Shown here in pieces: positions 15,734 to 25,600 of a stretch of 35,480 bases of DNA. The DNA is taken from the NCBI GenBank assembly GCA_964592475.1, contig CAZQEZ010000034.1, positions 1-35,480 of the forward strand, given 5' to 3'. The number at the start of each line of letters is the position of its first letter. The stretch's first letter is position 1. The translations under genes and the position numbers were made by a program. The notes under the pieces are model-generated. The model saw only the letters and a program-made list of their open reading frames with translations. It was not told where the DNA came from and made no database searches. The stretch is from CAZQEZ01 sp964592475 (GTDB taxonomy: Bacteria; Bacteroidota; Bacteroidia; Cytophagales; Cyclobacteriaceae).

Positions 15734-18700
15734 CTGAGTTTGCAGATTCATCTTCTTTTTTGTTTCTATTTTGTTTTCTTGAATTTTGGAAAAGTTCAAC
15801 AACTTTATCAAAACTTTCGGTGTGCATTAAACTAAAGCCGGCAGTAGTAGTAGCATTTGCTTCATTGCCCGGGTCAAAATTATTAAAATTAGTTCTATTG
15901 TACATTTTCACACGAAGTTTTCCATTGGGGGTGAGAAAATATTCTACTGTCCAGTCCCCGGCAACACTGGTTAAATCAGGCTGCTTCTGCTGATTGGTAA
16001 AACCTCCATTACGCGTTATTCTCAGCCGGCCGTCCATAAAAGTATAGCTCAACCGAAGCTGGAAAGTATTGAAAGCCTCGTCATCCATCGATCCTAAATC
16101 CACATCTATTTCCAGGTTTTCATCAAATTGGGTGGCCCAATAGCTTATTTGATTACTGATGAACTCACTTACGCTATTGTCAAACGAACCACTAACATTG
16201 AATGAATTTTCCGGAGAGAACCTACGCAATACCATCAATGAAAACACTTGTCGCTTCAATTCTTGCTCATCATTATTGAGTCTGTTATTAAATGCGTCCA
16301 ATCGAGCAGATAACGAGTAAGCTTCGGCGCCGCCACCACGGTTTACCAATATGGTATTGGGGTAATTTTCTACCGCTATGTCAAATCCGATTTCCGGAGA
16401 CATCAAATCTCCTTTTAAATCAAGCAATACCTTGGCAGGGTACTTTCTGCGTACTTCGGTAAGACTATGGAAAGTGGTGTCTTCAAATAAAGGCACCAGC
16501 GAGGTTAGTTGGTTATAAGAAGCTTTGATATTCATGTCGGCTTTGAATGGATCGCCAGACCAGGTAAGGGTACTGTTTGGCAAAATATCAAATTCCTTAT
16601 TGATCACGTTGTACAGGGTGAAGTTATAAGCTCCTTCCAGTATTTCTACTTGACCAAACATGTTGAAGTCACCGTCAGTATTAATCTGCATTTTCAACTT
16701 GCCATCTCCGCGCCCACGAATAATATCGCCAGCGGTAAGGTCAAAAATTATTTCACAGTATGCATCGGGAGTTACATTCAAGTCGAAATCAAGATTTAAA
16801 CCCTTTAAATCCACGTCTTTCACATCTTCGGCTACAGCAGCTAATTTTTTATCTTTTTTATTAATTATTTGGATAAAATCTTGCTGTTCTACATTGGTAG
16901 TTTCACCAAGGGGAATAAAAAATCGAGTACCCCGGTTGGTAGTTGCTTGAGAGGAAATGGTTAAATTATCAATGGGTCCATAAAAGCGAATATCGCCGGT
17001 AACTTTGGCCACGCCGTAATAATTGTCACCATCTTTGGCCGATTTATTAAGTACTTTAAAATTGTTCAGTGTGCCTCTTACATCCAGCCGAAAATCCCGC
17101 AACTTATCATGTTTAATCGTGCCCTTCAGGTTACTTACATTTTTATATTCATCATATAAGGTCAAGCTATTGATAAGCATGGTTCTACGGTCAAATGTCA
17201 AGTCTGCATTAAAATCGTAAGTAGTGTTTAGGTAGTTTACAGTTATTTTACCGTGGGTTAAACTGCCCTTGCCGGTGATCAGTGGCTCCGATAAGGTTCC
17301 TTCAATTTGATATTCTCCATCAATTTCTCCTCGCAAATTACTAAAAAAATCCACGGTGAAAGGCTCTAACATACTTAAGTTGGCATCATTTAAATAAGCA
17401 TAGGCATGAATCTGTTGATTATTTTTTGGCTCCAGGTATCCGGCCAAAGCTATTTTTTTACTGCCATCTCTAAATAGGTCACCGGCTACATTGAGCCGGC
17501 CTAGCTGATTATCCCAATAAGACTGACCGTGCAAATTGCCAATTAAAAAATTATTGAGCCGCAAACTATCCACTTTAATATCACTTTCTACTATTATACC
17601 TTTGTAAAAATTGCTTATCAGTAGGCTCCCTTCTATTTCACCTTTATGATCCCGATCAAGTATAGTATTAAGTACATCCAGCTGTAGGTTATGAATATCT
17701 ACCACTAGTTTTTCATTTTCGTGATCAGATACTTTACCAGACAAGGAAATGTCTTGTTCCTGATGAGACACTTTGAAGTTTTCGAAAGTAACCTCTCGCT
17801 GAGCAATTATTATTTGATTGTTTTCTTGAAAATGCCATTCCTTTTCTAAAATGAATAGCATGGAAGGGTCAAAGTGAATTCGCGTGCTATCCGTCAGAAA
17901 ATCAATTTGCCCGGTTAAGTCTAAATAGTTATTGCTGTTAGTTTGAGCAATATCAAATTTTAAATCAATATGATTCTCATTCCAAAGCAAATTAAGCTGC
18001 ATGCTATCAGTGCTTTGGCTTCTTCCAAAATGTTGCCGAGCCGATTGAATCTGTCCATCAGCCGTGATATCAGGCGAATTAAAATTTTTATAAGTGTGAA
18101 TATCAATTTCATTGCCAAGTATCGAGTATTTGCCGTATCTTATCGAATCAATACTACTTTTTATGCTGAATAAAGAAGTATAACCACCCATGTAAACTCC
18201 ATCGACGTTAAAATTTCCGGATAGCGCAAAAGAAGGCACAAATAATTGTAAAATGGGATTTATGTCTTTTATTTCCAGGTTATATTTCACGTAAAAATTA
18301 CTTGCCGGTATTGAATCTTTATTGGCATAATAATTATCCAGTTCTTGTTTCTTGTTTTTAATTTGCAATCGATATTCTTTCAACTGCCGCGATATGTCTT
18401 TTGCTACATCTAACATTTTGTAATCACCTGCAGCTGTGAAGTTAAAATTGGGCGAATTAATTAATAGTAGGCGCTCAGCTTTATTATTTTGAGCAATTAT
18501 GGCAATACTATCAATAATTAGTTTTTTATTTTCATTACTTACCCGTAAATCATTGATATAAATATCACCCAGTAAGCTGTCTAAATCAAATCCATTTGAC
18601 TTTATATTGGCCTTAGTAGATAAGATTATTGGCTTTTCGCTTAGGTTCAATGGCTGTAAACGCATAGAATCAATTTCGGCAGAAACTTTTAATATTTTGT

Positions 18701-20270
18701 TTTGCCGTTGCAAATCAATCAAAGCATTGGTGCTGAGCTTTAAGTTTTTATCATTTACGGTCAGTTTTCCGATAAACAATTCTTTGGCAAATCGCGCACT
18801 GGTAACTATATTACTATAGCTGTAATTTTTAATATCCAGCCTCTGAAAAACGGCATTAAGGTGTAAATCGGCTGTTGCTTCCGTGAGTCCTCTTCCCCGC
18901 AAGTTTCCGTTCATACTTACCTTCTGTATCAGGCTGTCATTGCCAATTAGCTCACCTATATTAAATTTATCCAATTTCAAACCTCCGCTGTAGGTGCTAT
19001 TTACCCTGTCTTCAGATAATTTTAAATTTATGTCGGAAGTAAAATTCCCTAAATTGGTTTTGAAATCGCCATTGGCCACGAAGTCGTCTACAAAACCCAG
19101 AAACTGGCCGGTAAAAAGGATATTGCCGAAAGTCTCTATTTTTGAATAAACTTTAGGCTCAATGTATTTTTGTAGATCGATAGCTCTTATATTAGACTGG
19201 TTTACATTTAGAAAAATAAATGTTTCTTCTACTTTGGGTAATCCATTCATTTCCAGGTCGCCGGCTAACAGGCTGTACCCAAACTTTAATTTAAAATCAG
19301 AAAATGAAAATTGGCTTACCTTACCGTCTACATTTCCCGAAAGGTGATAATCTTCATCAAATTGTTTAAAATAAGGAGCAAACAAACCAAGGTCTTGTGA
19401 ATGGATCGTGACGTCTTGCAAATTGCTTTTCACCGTCACGCTATCGTTGAAATAGGAAAGATTGGCTGAGCCATCGTATAAAAAGGAGAGATCGTTGTTA
19501 AACTCGCTTTGCCCGGCTTGTAAATGAAAATCCTTGAATTCCATAGCTTTTTGCGATATGCGAAAACGCGTGGCCAAATTATGAATTGGAAATTCAGTAG
19601 ACTGATCATTGCCGGTAAGCCGGTTTATCTTTATTAGAAAAGTATCATTGATTATCATCATGTCGCTAAGACGAGCATTGATATTTTCGAAAGTGAAATG
19701 ATTAAAATCCCAGCGGTCTTCAATTGAATCTTTGGTATTGTCTATCATTGAAAATCTGGAATTTTTCAAAGACACGAAGCTTATACGGAAAGGTTTTTTC
19801 TTTTTACTGATACCGCTAGCAGGAGTTTTGAACAGCTCTTTTAAGTTCCGGGCAAATATAGTCATGCTCACCTCGTCTTCAGGATTGTTTTTGCGTACTT
19901 TCACTACCGCGTTTTCTACTTTTGCCATGTCAAAAGCAGTAATTTGCTGATCCAATACATTTCCCAGGTGAAAATCAATCAAGATGTCTTCGGCGTAAAT
20001 AAGTGTATCTTGGTATGGGTCGCGAATAAGTATCTTGTGAAGCTTTACCTCGTCGAACCAAGCGATATGAACTGATTCAATATTAACTGGCATTTCCAGT
20101 TTTTTTGATAAACTTGCAGTAATTCTTTTTACAACCTGGGTTTGAATGCCTGGAATTTGCAAAAGTAGACTGATGAATAGCAACAGCAGTATCAATACCG
20201 CCGCGGAGGTAGCTAGAAATTTTGCCAGGCTTTTTATTCTGGCAAGTCTATTTTTGTCAAACCATTTCAA
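15690..20270 (-). CDS. tamB: TamB-like translocation/assembly module (DUF490)
   Basis: This very long (1526-residue) envelope-spanning protein has an N-terminal membrane anchor (about 17-37, AAVLILLLLFISLLLQI), then an AsmA-like start (EMPVNIESVHIAWFDEVKLH). About 1,000 residues of repeating beta-strand sequence follow, and then a TamB_C/DUF490 domain at the C-terminus (about 1080-1450: NRGTRFFIPLG, GQVEILEGAYNFTLYNVINK, LDLKGDLMSPEIGFDIAVEN). The family forms a lipid-transporting or outer-membrane-protein-assembling bridge between membranes. The only usable start is TTG at 20270: an in-frame stop lies 13 bp upstream and no ATG precedes the anchor. The C-terminal tail is Lys/Glu-rich and overlaps the DUF2279 start. 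The start lies 5 bp from tsaD on the other strand. Confidence 0.9.
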   Translation of the reverse strand: MKWFDKNRLARIKSLAKFLATSAAVLILLLLFISLLLQIPGIQTQVVKRITASLSKKLEMPVNIESVHIAWFDEVKLHKILIRDPYQDTLIYAEDILIDFHLGNVLDQQITAFDMAKVENAVVKVRKNNPEDEVSMTIFARNLKELFKTPASGISKKKKPFRISFVSLKNSRFSMIDNTKDSIEDRWDFNHFTFENINARLSDMMIINDTFLIKINRLTGNDQSTEFPIHNLATRFRISQKAMEFKDFHLQAGQSEFNNDLSFLYDGSANLSYFNDSVTVKSNLQDVTIHSQDLGLFAPYFKQFDEDYHLSGNVDGKVSQFSFSDFKLKFGYSLLAGDLEMNGLPKVEETFIFLNVNQSNIRAIDLQKYIEPKVYSKIETFGNILFTGQFLGFVDDFVANGDFKTNLGNFTSDINLKLSEDRVNSTYSGGLKLDKFNIGELIGNDSLIQKVSMNGNLRGRGLTEATADLHLNAVFQRLDIKNYSYSNIVTSARFAKELFIGKLTVNDKNLKLSTNALIDLQRQNKILKVSAEIDSMRLQPLNLSEKPIILSTKANIKSNGFDLDSLLGDIYINDLRVSNENKKLIIDSIAIIAQNNKAERLLLINSPNFNFTAAGDYKMLDVAKDISRQLKEYRLQIKNKKQELDNYYANKDSIPASNFYVKYNLEIKDINPILQLFVPSFALSGNFNVDGVYMGGYTSLFSIKSSIDSIRYGKYSILGNEIDIHTYKNFNSPDITADGQIQSARQHFGRSQSTDSMQLNLLWNENHIDLKFDIAQTNSNNYLDLTGQIDFLTDSTRIHFDPSMLFILEKEWHFQENNQIIIAQREVTFENFKVSHQEQDISLSGKVSDHENEKLVVDIHNLQLDVLNTILDRDHKGEIEGSLLISNFYKGIIVESDIKVDSLRLNNFLIGNLHGQSYWDNQLGRLNVAGDLFRDGSKKIALAGYLEPKNNQQIHAYAYLNDANLSMLEPFTVDFFSNLRGEIDGEYQIEGTLSEPLITGKGSLTHGKITVNYLNTTYDFNADLTFDRRTMLINSLTLYDEYKNVSNLKGTIKHDKLRDFRLDVRGTLNNFKVLNKSAKDGDNYYGVAKVTGDIRFYGPIDNLTISSQATTNRGTRFFIPLGETTNVEQQDFIQIINKKDKKLAAVAEDVKDVDLKGLNLDFDLNVTPDAYCEIIFDLTAGDIIRGRGDGKLKMQINTDGDFNMFGQVEILEGAYNFTLYNVINKEFDILPNSTLTWSGDPFKADMNIKASYNQLTSLVPLFEDTTFHSLTEVRRKYPAKVLLDLKGDLMSPEIGFDIAVENYPNTILVNRGGGAEAYSLSARLDAFNNRLNNDEQELKRQVFSLMVLRRFSPENSFNVSGSFDNSVSEFISNQISYWATQFDENLEIDVDLGSMDDEAFNTFQLRLSYTFMDGRLRITRNGGFTNQQKQPDLTSVAGDWTVEYFLTPNGKLRVKMYNRTNFNNFDPGNEANATTTAGFSLMHTESFDKVVELFQNSRKQNRNKKEDESANSDAKKEEDLDPFTKK

Positions 20271-20275
20271 ATATG

Positions 20276-21280
20276 ATGGATATTACAATATTAGCAATTG
20301 AATCTTCGTGTGATGAAACATCGGCCGCTGTTATAAACAACGGAAAAGTGCTTTCAAACATTATAGCCGACCAGACAATTCACCAAAAATTTGGAGGTGT
20401 AGTACCCGAACTTGCCTCCAGGGCTCATCAAGCAAATATTGTTCCGGTCATTCACCAGTCACTACAAGGAGCAAAGATAGACAAAAGCGAGCTAAATGCC
20501 ATTGCTTTCACCAGAGGTCCGGGACTTTTAGGGGCATTACTGGTGGGCAACTCCTTTGCCAAAAGTATGGCTTTGGGTTTAAACATACCATTAGTGGAGG
20601 TAAACCACATGCAGGCGCATGTATTGGCCCATTTTATCGAAGAGCCAAAACCGCAGTTTCCTTTTCTGTGCCTTACGGTAAGTGGTGGTCATACCCAATT
20701 AGTGCTGGTGAAAGATTATTTGCAAATGGAGGTGATCGGTCAAACGCGCGATGATGCTGTAGGGGAGGCCTTCGACAAAACTGCTAAAATGCTGAACTTG
20801 CCCTATCCGGGAGGCCCACAAGTAGACAAGTTGGCTCAAAATGGGAATCCAAAGGCTTTTGATTTTCCCCGTACAGAAATGCCAGACCTCGATTACTCAT
20901 TCAGTGGTATAAAAACCGCGGTATTGTATTTTTTGAGAGATCAACATAAGCGTGACCCGGATTTTGCTAAAAAAAACCTGTCCAATATTTGTGCCAGTGT
21001 ACAGCAAGCGTTGATAGATATGCTTATGAGTAAATTGAAAAAAGCCGCTAAGCAGACTGGAATAAAGCAAATTGCAATTGCCGGGGGGGTATCGGCCAAC
21101 GCTGGTCTGAGGCAAACCATTAAAGACTTATCATTGGAAAATAATTGGCAGTATTTCATACCAAGGTTTGAGTATTGTACTGATAATGCTGCCATGATCG
21201 GTATTGCCGGTTATTATCGTTATTTGCAAAAAGAATTTGCTTCTATGGATGTAAGCCCGCTGCCCAGGATGAAGATGTAA
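20276..21280 (+). CDS. tsaD: tRNA N6-adenosine threonylcarbamoyltransferase TsaD
   Basis: TsaD transfers the threonylcarbamoyl group to A37 of ANN-decoding tRNAs, with TsaB and TsaE. The 334-residue length is standard. The opening ILAIESSCDETSAAV, PELASRAH, GPGLLGALLVG, metal ligands in NHMQAHVLAH (H111, H115), SGGHTQLVLV, DDAVGEAFDKTAKMLNLPYP, SFSGIKTAV and the late YCTDNAAMIG are all present, so the ASKHA active site is intact. The ATG at 20276 gives the canonical MDITILAIESS; ATG at 20273 is adjacent and equally possible. An upstream TTG at 20222 would add a non-conserved extension and is unlikely. tsaB/tsaE are not in the window. Confidence 0.97.
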   Translation: MDITILAIESSCDETSAAVINNGKVLSNIIADQTIHQKFGGVVPELASRAHQANIVPVIHQSLQGAKIDKSELNAIAFTRGPGLLGALLVGNSFAKSMALGLNIPLVEVNHMQAHVLAHFIEEPKPQFPFLCLTVSGGHTQLVLVKDYLQMEVIGQTRDDAVGEAFDKTAKMLNLPYPGGPQVDKLAQNGNPKAFDFPRTEMPDLDYSFSGIKTAVLYFLRDQHKRDPDFAKKNLSNICASVQQALIDMLMSKLKKAAKQTGIKQIAIAGGVSANAGLRQTIKDLSLENNWQYFIPRFEYCTDNAAMIGIAGYYRYLQKEFASMDVSPLPRMKM

Positions 21281-21317
21281 AATGGTAAATTAGTGGTGAT
21301 AAAGTTATTAGCGCTTA

Positions 21318-22007
21318 TTAAATTGAAAAATTGACACCATCGGCTTGCAGGCTTCTGTAGATCACAGGGTCAAACTCATAAAGATAAGCACCTTTTTTAG
21401 AGTTGCTTTTATCTTTTAAATTCAATTGCCTGAGCCATGGCATTGCTTTTACTTTTTTGCTAAAGTTTCGGTGATCCAGCTCTTGCTGATTTATAGCTTC
21501 ATAAAGCCTTCGTATTTGAGGAATAGTGAATCGCTCGGGCAGTAGCTCAAAACCGATCGGCTTTGTCTTACTTTTTAATTGCAGCATTTCCTGTGCTTGT
21601 TTTACCATATGGTTATGGTCAAAAATTAGTGCAGGGATATCATGAATGGAAAACCACTCTGCTCCATAATTAGCGGCCACTTGCTGATCGTATAGATCAG
21701 TACGGATAAGCGCGTAATACGCTACTGAAAGGGTGCGGCTCACGGGATCCCTGCCAGGGTTGCCATAAGTGTAAGTTTGCTCCATGTAAACATTGGTGAG
21801 TCCGGTCAAACTCTTTAAAACCCGCTCGGCAGCTTGATTCAGGCTTTCCTTTTCTCCTAAAAAGCCGCCCATTAGTGACCATTTGCCTATTTCGGGTTCA
21901 AAGCCTCTTTTGATCAGCAGCAATTTCAGTTCATTTTCATCGAAGCCGAAAATGATGCAATCCAGTGCTACATGAAACTTAGGGTGGTTTATATATAAAT
22001 CCTGCAT
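21318..22007 (-). CDS. Nudix-related transcriptional regulator (NrtR/AraR-like)
   Basis: This 229-residue protein has an N-terminal Nudix fold (1-140, FHVALDCIIFGFDENELKLL; GKWSLMGGFLGEKESLNQAA) and a C-terminal winged-helix region (about 150-229, LPERFTIPQIRRLYEAINQQ; RNFSKKVKAMPWLRQL). The Nudix box keeps the spacing G48-x5-E54-x7-R62, but the catalytic REUxEE block reads RVLKSL. Its metal-binding glutamates are lost, so hydrolysis is not expected. This matches the Nudix-related repressor group, which includes NrtR (NAD) and the Bacteroides AraR (arabinose); the effector here cannot be named. It converges on tsaD with 37 bp between them, and its own promoter must lie in the long gap to the right. 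Confidence 0.88.
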   Translation of the reverse strand: MQDLYINHPKFHVALDCIIFGFDENELKLLLIKRGFEPEIGKWSLMGGFLGEKESLNQAAERVLKSLTGLTNVYMEQTYTYGNPGRDPVSRTLSVAYYALIRTDLYDQQVAANYGAEWFSIHDIPALIFDHNHMVKQAQEMLQLKSKTKPIGFELLPERFTIPQIRRLYEAINQQELDHRNFSKKVKAMPWLRQLNLKDKSNSKKGAYLYEFDPVIYRSLQADGVNFSI

Positions 22008-22555
22008 GGAAAACCTTTTGTTTACCGCTAAATTAGGGAAAATACCCGAAAGATAAATAATGAGACTTTGCTTGGAGCGTGATGGGTAAATGTAGTAATA
22101 ATTAGCGATAGATCAGGAGCATAATATTTTCCCAACAAAAGTTATACAATTGATAGGGTGTAATCAGGTTGATTTGCTAAAACTGATGAAAATGTTTATT
22201 TATGCGCTGAAAATAGTATTTTAATGAGTATAAATGTTTTTAATTGTGACAAAATGTTTAATTTTAAGCAAAAACATACATCGATCTTTTTTTTATGCAA
22301 AAACACAGGTTACCTTTAGTAGTGAAATCTCATAAAGGGCATGATGCTTAATGTGAAGAAGCAAATATTTTTTTGAATTTAAAGTAGACAGTCCCGGAAC
22401 AGCCCTCTCAAAATAAGAAGGCACAGCAAGGTGATATTTTATATGATTATAAGATATTACGTGCGTTAAAAAATAAAATTTGCCGAATTAAGTCTTAGAT
22501 TACAACCAGCCTGTTTATATTTGTATATCAGAAATGAAAATAATGAATAATTGAC
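22008..22555. other. 548-bp AT-rich intergenic region
   Basis: The region separates divergent genes and must hold the promoter of the Nudix regulator and that of the surface-protein operon. AAATGTTT occurs three times (22190-22197, 22232-22239, 22252-22259). A relatively GC-rich patch, GTCCCGGAACAGCCCTC, lies near 22391-22407. TACCTTTA (about 22311) is a weak -7 look-alike. No tRNA, riboswitch core or longer ORF was recognised. Confidence 0.6.
22516..22523 (+). promoter_or_regulatory. -7 promoter element for the mini-ORF/surface-protein operon
   Basis: TATATTTG is an exact match to the Bacteroidota TAnnTTTG element, 32 nt before the mini-ORF ATG. There is no good TTG at -33 (TTA at 22495-22497 is the nearest), so strength may depend on an activator. 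Confidence 0.45.
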
Positions 22556-22654
22556 ATGAAGCAAGGAGCATTGAAAACGTTATTTTTGGGTTTATTATTT
22601 AGTTTTATTGTGGGGGGCGTTTGGGGGCAGTTGTTTGACAATTATTTGATATAA
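22556..22654 (+). CDS. Signal-peptide mini-ORF (32 residues) ahead of the surface protein
   Basis: ATG at 22556 opens a 32-codon frame, MKQGALKTLFLGLLFSFIVG followed by GVWGQLFDNYLI, stop TAA at 22652-22654, 3 bp before the ATG of the 1646-residue surface protein. It has a full Sec signal architecture (Lys-containing n-region, hydrophobic core 7-19, cleavage expected after GVWG), leaving QLFDNYLI as the mature part. It sits just downstream of a -7 element and in tight operon spacing. It may be a secreted small peptide, a translated leader coupling into the large gene, or the remnant of a truncated gene. No family is recognised. Confidence 0.5.
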   Translation: MKQGALKTLFLGLLFSFIVGGVWGQLFDNYLI

Positions 22655-22657
22655 GCT

Positions 22658-25600
22658 ATGAAAAAATTATTTACTATTTTAATGGTGGTGTTGGGAGTGG
22701 GATTGAATGCAGTAAAAGCACAAATTACTTGGGATGGTGGTGGTTCTACTGATAGTTGGAATGATGCAGATAATTGGGATACAAATACAGTTCCAACTAT
22801 ATCTGATGATGTTATAATATCAATTAATAGTACTACATTTATAGAAATTAATTCAAATGCTTTTTGTAATAGTTTGTCTTTAATTAATAATAGTTCAAAT
22901 AGATTTTTATACTTAGATATAGGTTTTTCCAATCCAGCAGTATTAGAAATTAACACGGATTTAAATAGTACAAATAATAGTGGCAGGGGGAATCAAATCA
23001 CATTATTTGCAAGTTCTGGACTCACAATTGGTGGTCAATTTATTTTGGATGTAGATACAGAAATTTTATACGATGATACTAATACAACTATAACATACGA
23101 TGGAGCTAATCAAGATATTAACTCTCTACCAAATGGTTATACAAACTTAATATTATCAAATACAGGTACTAAAACTGCATTAGGGAATATCGAAGTTAAA
23201 GGAGATTTCTCAGTTACTGGTACAGCTTCTTTAGATGCCACGACTAATGCTACAACTTTTACTTTTTCGGGAACTTCTAATCAAACCATATCCGGAGGGG
23301 AATTTTACAATCTAACTATCAATGATCGTACCGGTACTGTTACTTTAGTAGGTAGCATGTCAATTTCAGGTGTGTTTAACGCGGCGACTACAAGCACTAT
23401 TTATAATCCAGCTACCAGTGTAGTCAACTTCAATGGAACCATAGCCCAAAATATCCCTGACATTGATTTTTATGATTTAACGATTAGCAACTCTGCAGGT
23501 GTTTCTCTTACCGGAGACATTGTTATTAACCGTTTTCTTAATTTAAGTTCAGGGATATTATCTATTGGTGATAATACATTAACGGTCAGTAATGATATCA
23601 ACTATATTTCGGGAAGTTTAGCCGGTAACTTAACGGGAGCCATTCTGAATTTAGACGGTACTGCCAATACAAGTTTAGCAACCATTGATTTATATCAGTT
23701 GAATATCGATAGATTAGGCAATACCATCAATTTAACAGGAAATCTCAACGTGGCTAATCAATTACAAATAAGCAATGGTACCTTATCGGTGGGTAGTAAT
23801 AACGTTTTCGTGGCCAATAGCTTAGTCAACAATGGCACTTTCAATACAGGAACCAGTACAGTCACCTTTACTGCCGCTACTGTGATATCGGGTAATAACA
23901 ACGTTACTTTTAATAATGTAGCCACGAGCGGTACCCTTTCCAGTATCACCGGCTCCAATTCACCCATTTACGTAACTGGTAATTGGACCAATAATTCTTC
24001 AGGCAATGCTTCCATTGGAGTAACGGTGCATTTTAGTGGTGATAACGCTCAAACGCTCCAAGCTAATAATACCAATCCAAGCATTCAATCATTCTCCGAT
24101 GTAACTTTTGAAGGTACGGGTACAAAAACCTTGGCTAGTAATTTTGATGTAAATGGAAATTTAAATTTATCTGCAGGTACATTTGATGGTTCCGGTTTTA
24201 CGGTCAATCTGACTGGCAACTGGCTAAATAGCGGAGCTAGCTTTGTTCCCGGCACAGGAACTGTGATTTTGGATGGAGATGTAGGCCAAAGTATAACTTC
24301 TAATGGCGAAGCTTTTAACAATTTAATAGTAACACCACTTTCTGCCGAATTGATTAGTTTATTAGATGCGATGGATGTAAATGGTAATCTGACAGCTAAT
24401 GATGGCACTACATTAGTAACTAATGATAATAATATTGTTATTGCAGGAAATTGGATTTTTAATACTGGAAGTGCATATACTTCCGGAACCGAAACCGTAA
24501 CTTTTGATGGTACTACTACTCAAACCATTTCAACTAACGGGAGTGCTTTTAATACTGTCATTTTTAGTGGAAGCGGAGATAAAACATTGCTTTCTGGTTT
24601 TACAGCCAATAATGATCTGACAATTGAAGCTGGTGTTACTTTTAATAGTGATATTTATACCGCCACTATTTTGGCAGACCTCATTAATGCAGGAACCGTA
24701 AATGTTGGTAATGGTGGCTCGGGCTTGTTAGATGTGGATGGAAATTTAGATAATACAAATACAATAACAGCTAACGCGAATATTATTTTGGCGGGTAATT
24801 GGAACAATTCAGCTACATTTTCTCCCAACCAATACACCGTAACGCTTGACGGTGCCACTACCCAAACCATTACCGGAGGTAACTTTAATAATTTGAGTAT
24901 GACAGGCTCAGGTACCAGAATATTGCTCTCAAATCTTGATGTAGATGGCAATTTGAATATAGGTAGTGGTATTTCTTTTTCCAATTATGATGGAAGTGCT
25001 ACCTGGTATGATATCAACCTGAGCGGTGACTGGGTAAACGATGGAAGCTTTACCGCAACCGCTGGTACTTTAATTACCGATGGATCTGCTTTGCAGGAAA
25101 TTAGGGGAACCAGTACTTCAACCTTTTTTGATTTGACCACAACTAATGTCTCCGCTGATGGTGTAAGAATAGAAGGAAATGTAGATTTGGTAAACACTTT
25201 GAAGCTGCAGGCAAATACTAACTTTGATGCCGATGGTGCCAGCAATAGTGGTGTTTTAGCTTTGCTATCTAATACCAGTAGAACTGCCAGGATCGCCAAA
25301 GTGGAATCCGGAGCAACACTAAGTGGCGATGTCACTATTGCTCACACGCTCGTGAAGAGCAGCGTAGGGTGGTTTAATTTAGGTACTCCTGTAAAAAGCC
25401 AAACCGTGGCCGAGTGGATAGATGATATGCGAATACAAGGAGTTGATACCCAAAGTCCATCAGCTTACCCTACAGTAAAATTTTACAATGAATCAACAGG
25501 AGAGTTTGAGGCAGTTTCTCTTGCCTCTACTGTTATTAACCCTGGTCAAGGAGTGCAACTGTTATTGTTTTCATCAAACTTTACGTCAGGTTCAATGACC

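Noticed and set aside
20222..20275. Upstream TTG start for TsaD
   Set aside because: It adds a non-conserved extension ahead of the canonical MDITILAIESS and would run through the tamB start.
22642..22956. Minus-strand frame over the start of the surface-protein gene, and the other antisense frames up to 26223
   Set aside because: They are antisense to a strong 1646-residue gene with signal peptide and sorting domain; composition and lack of motifs mark them as shadows.
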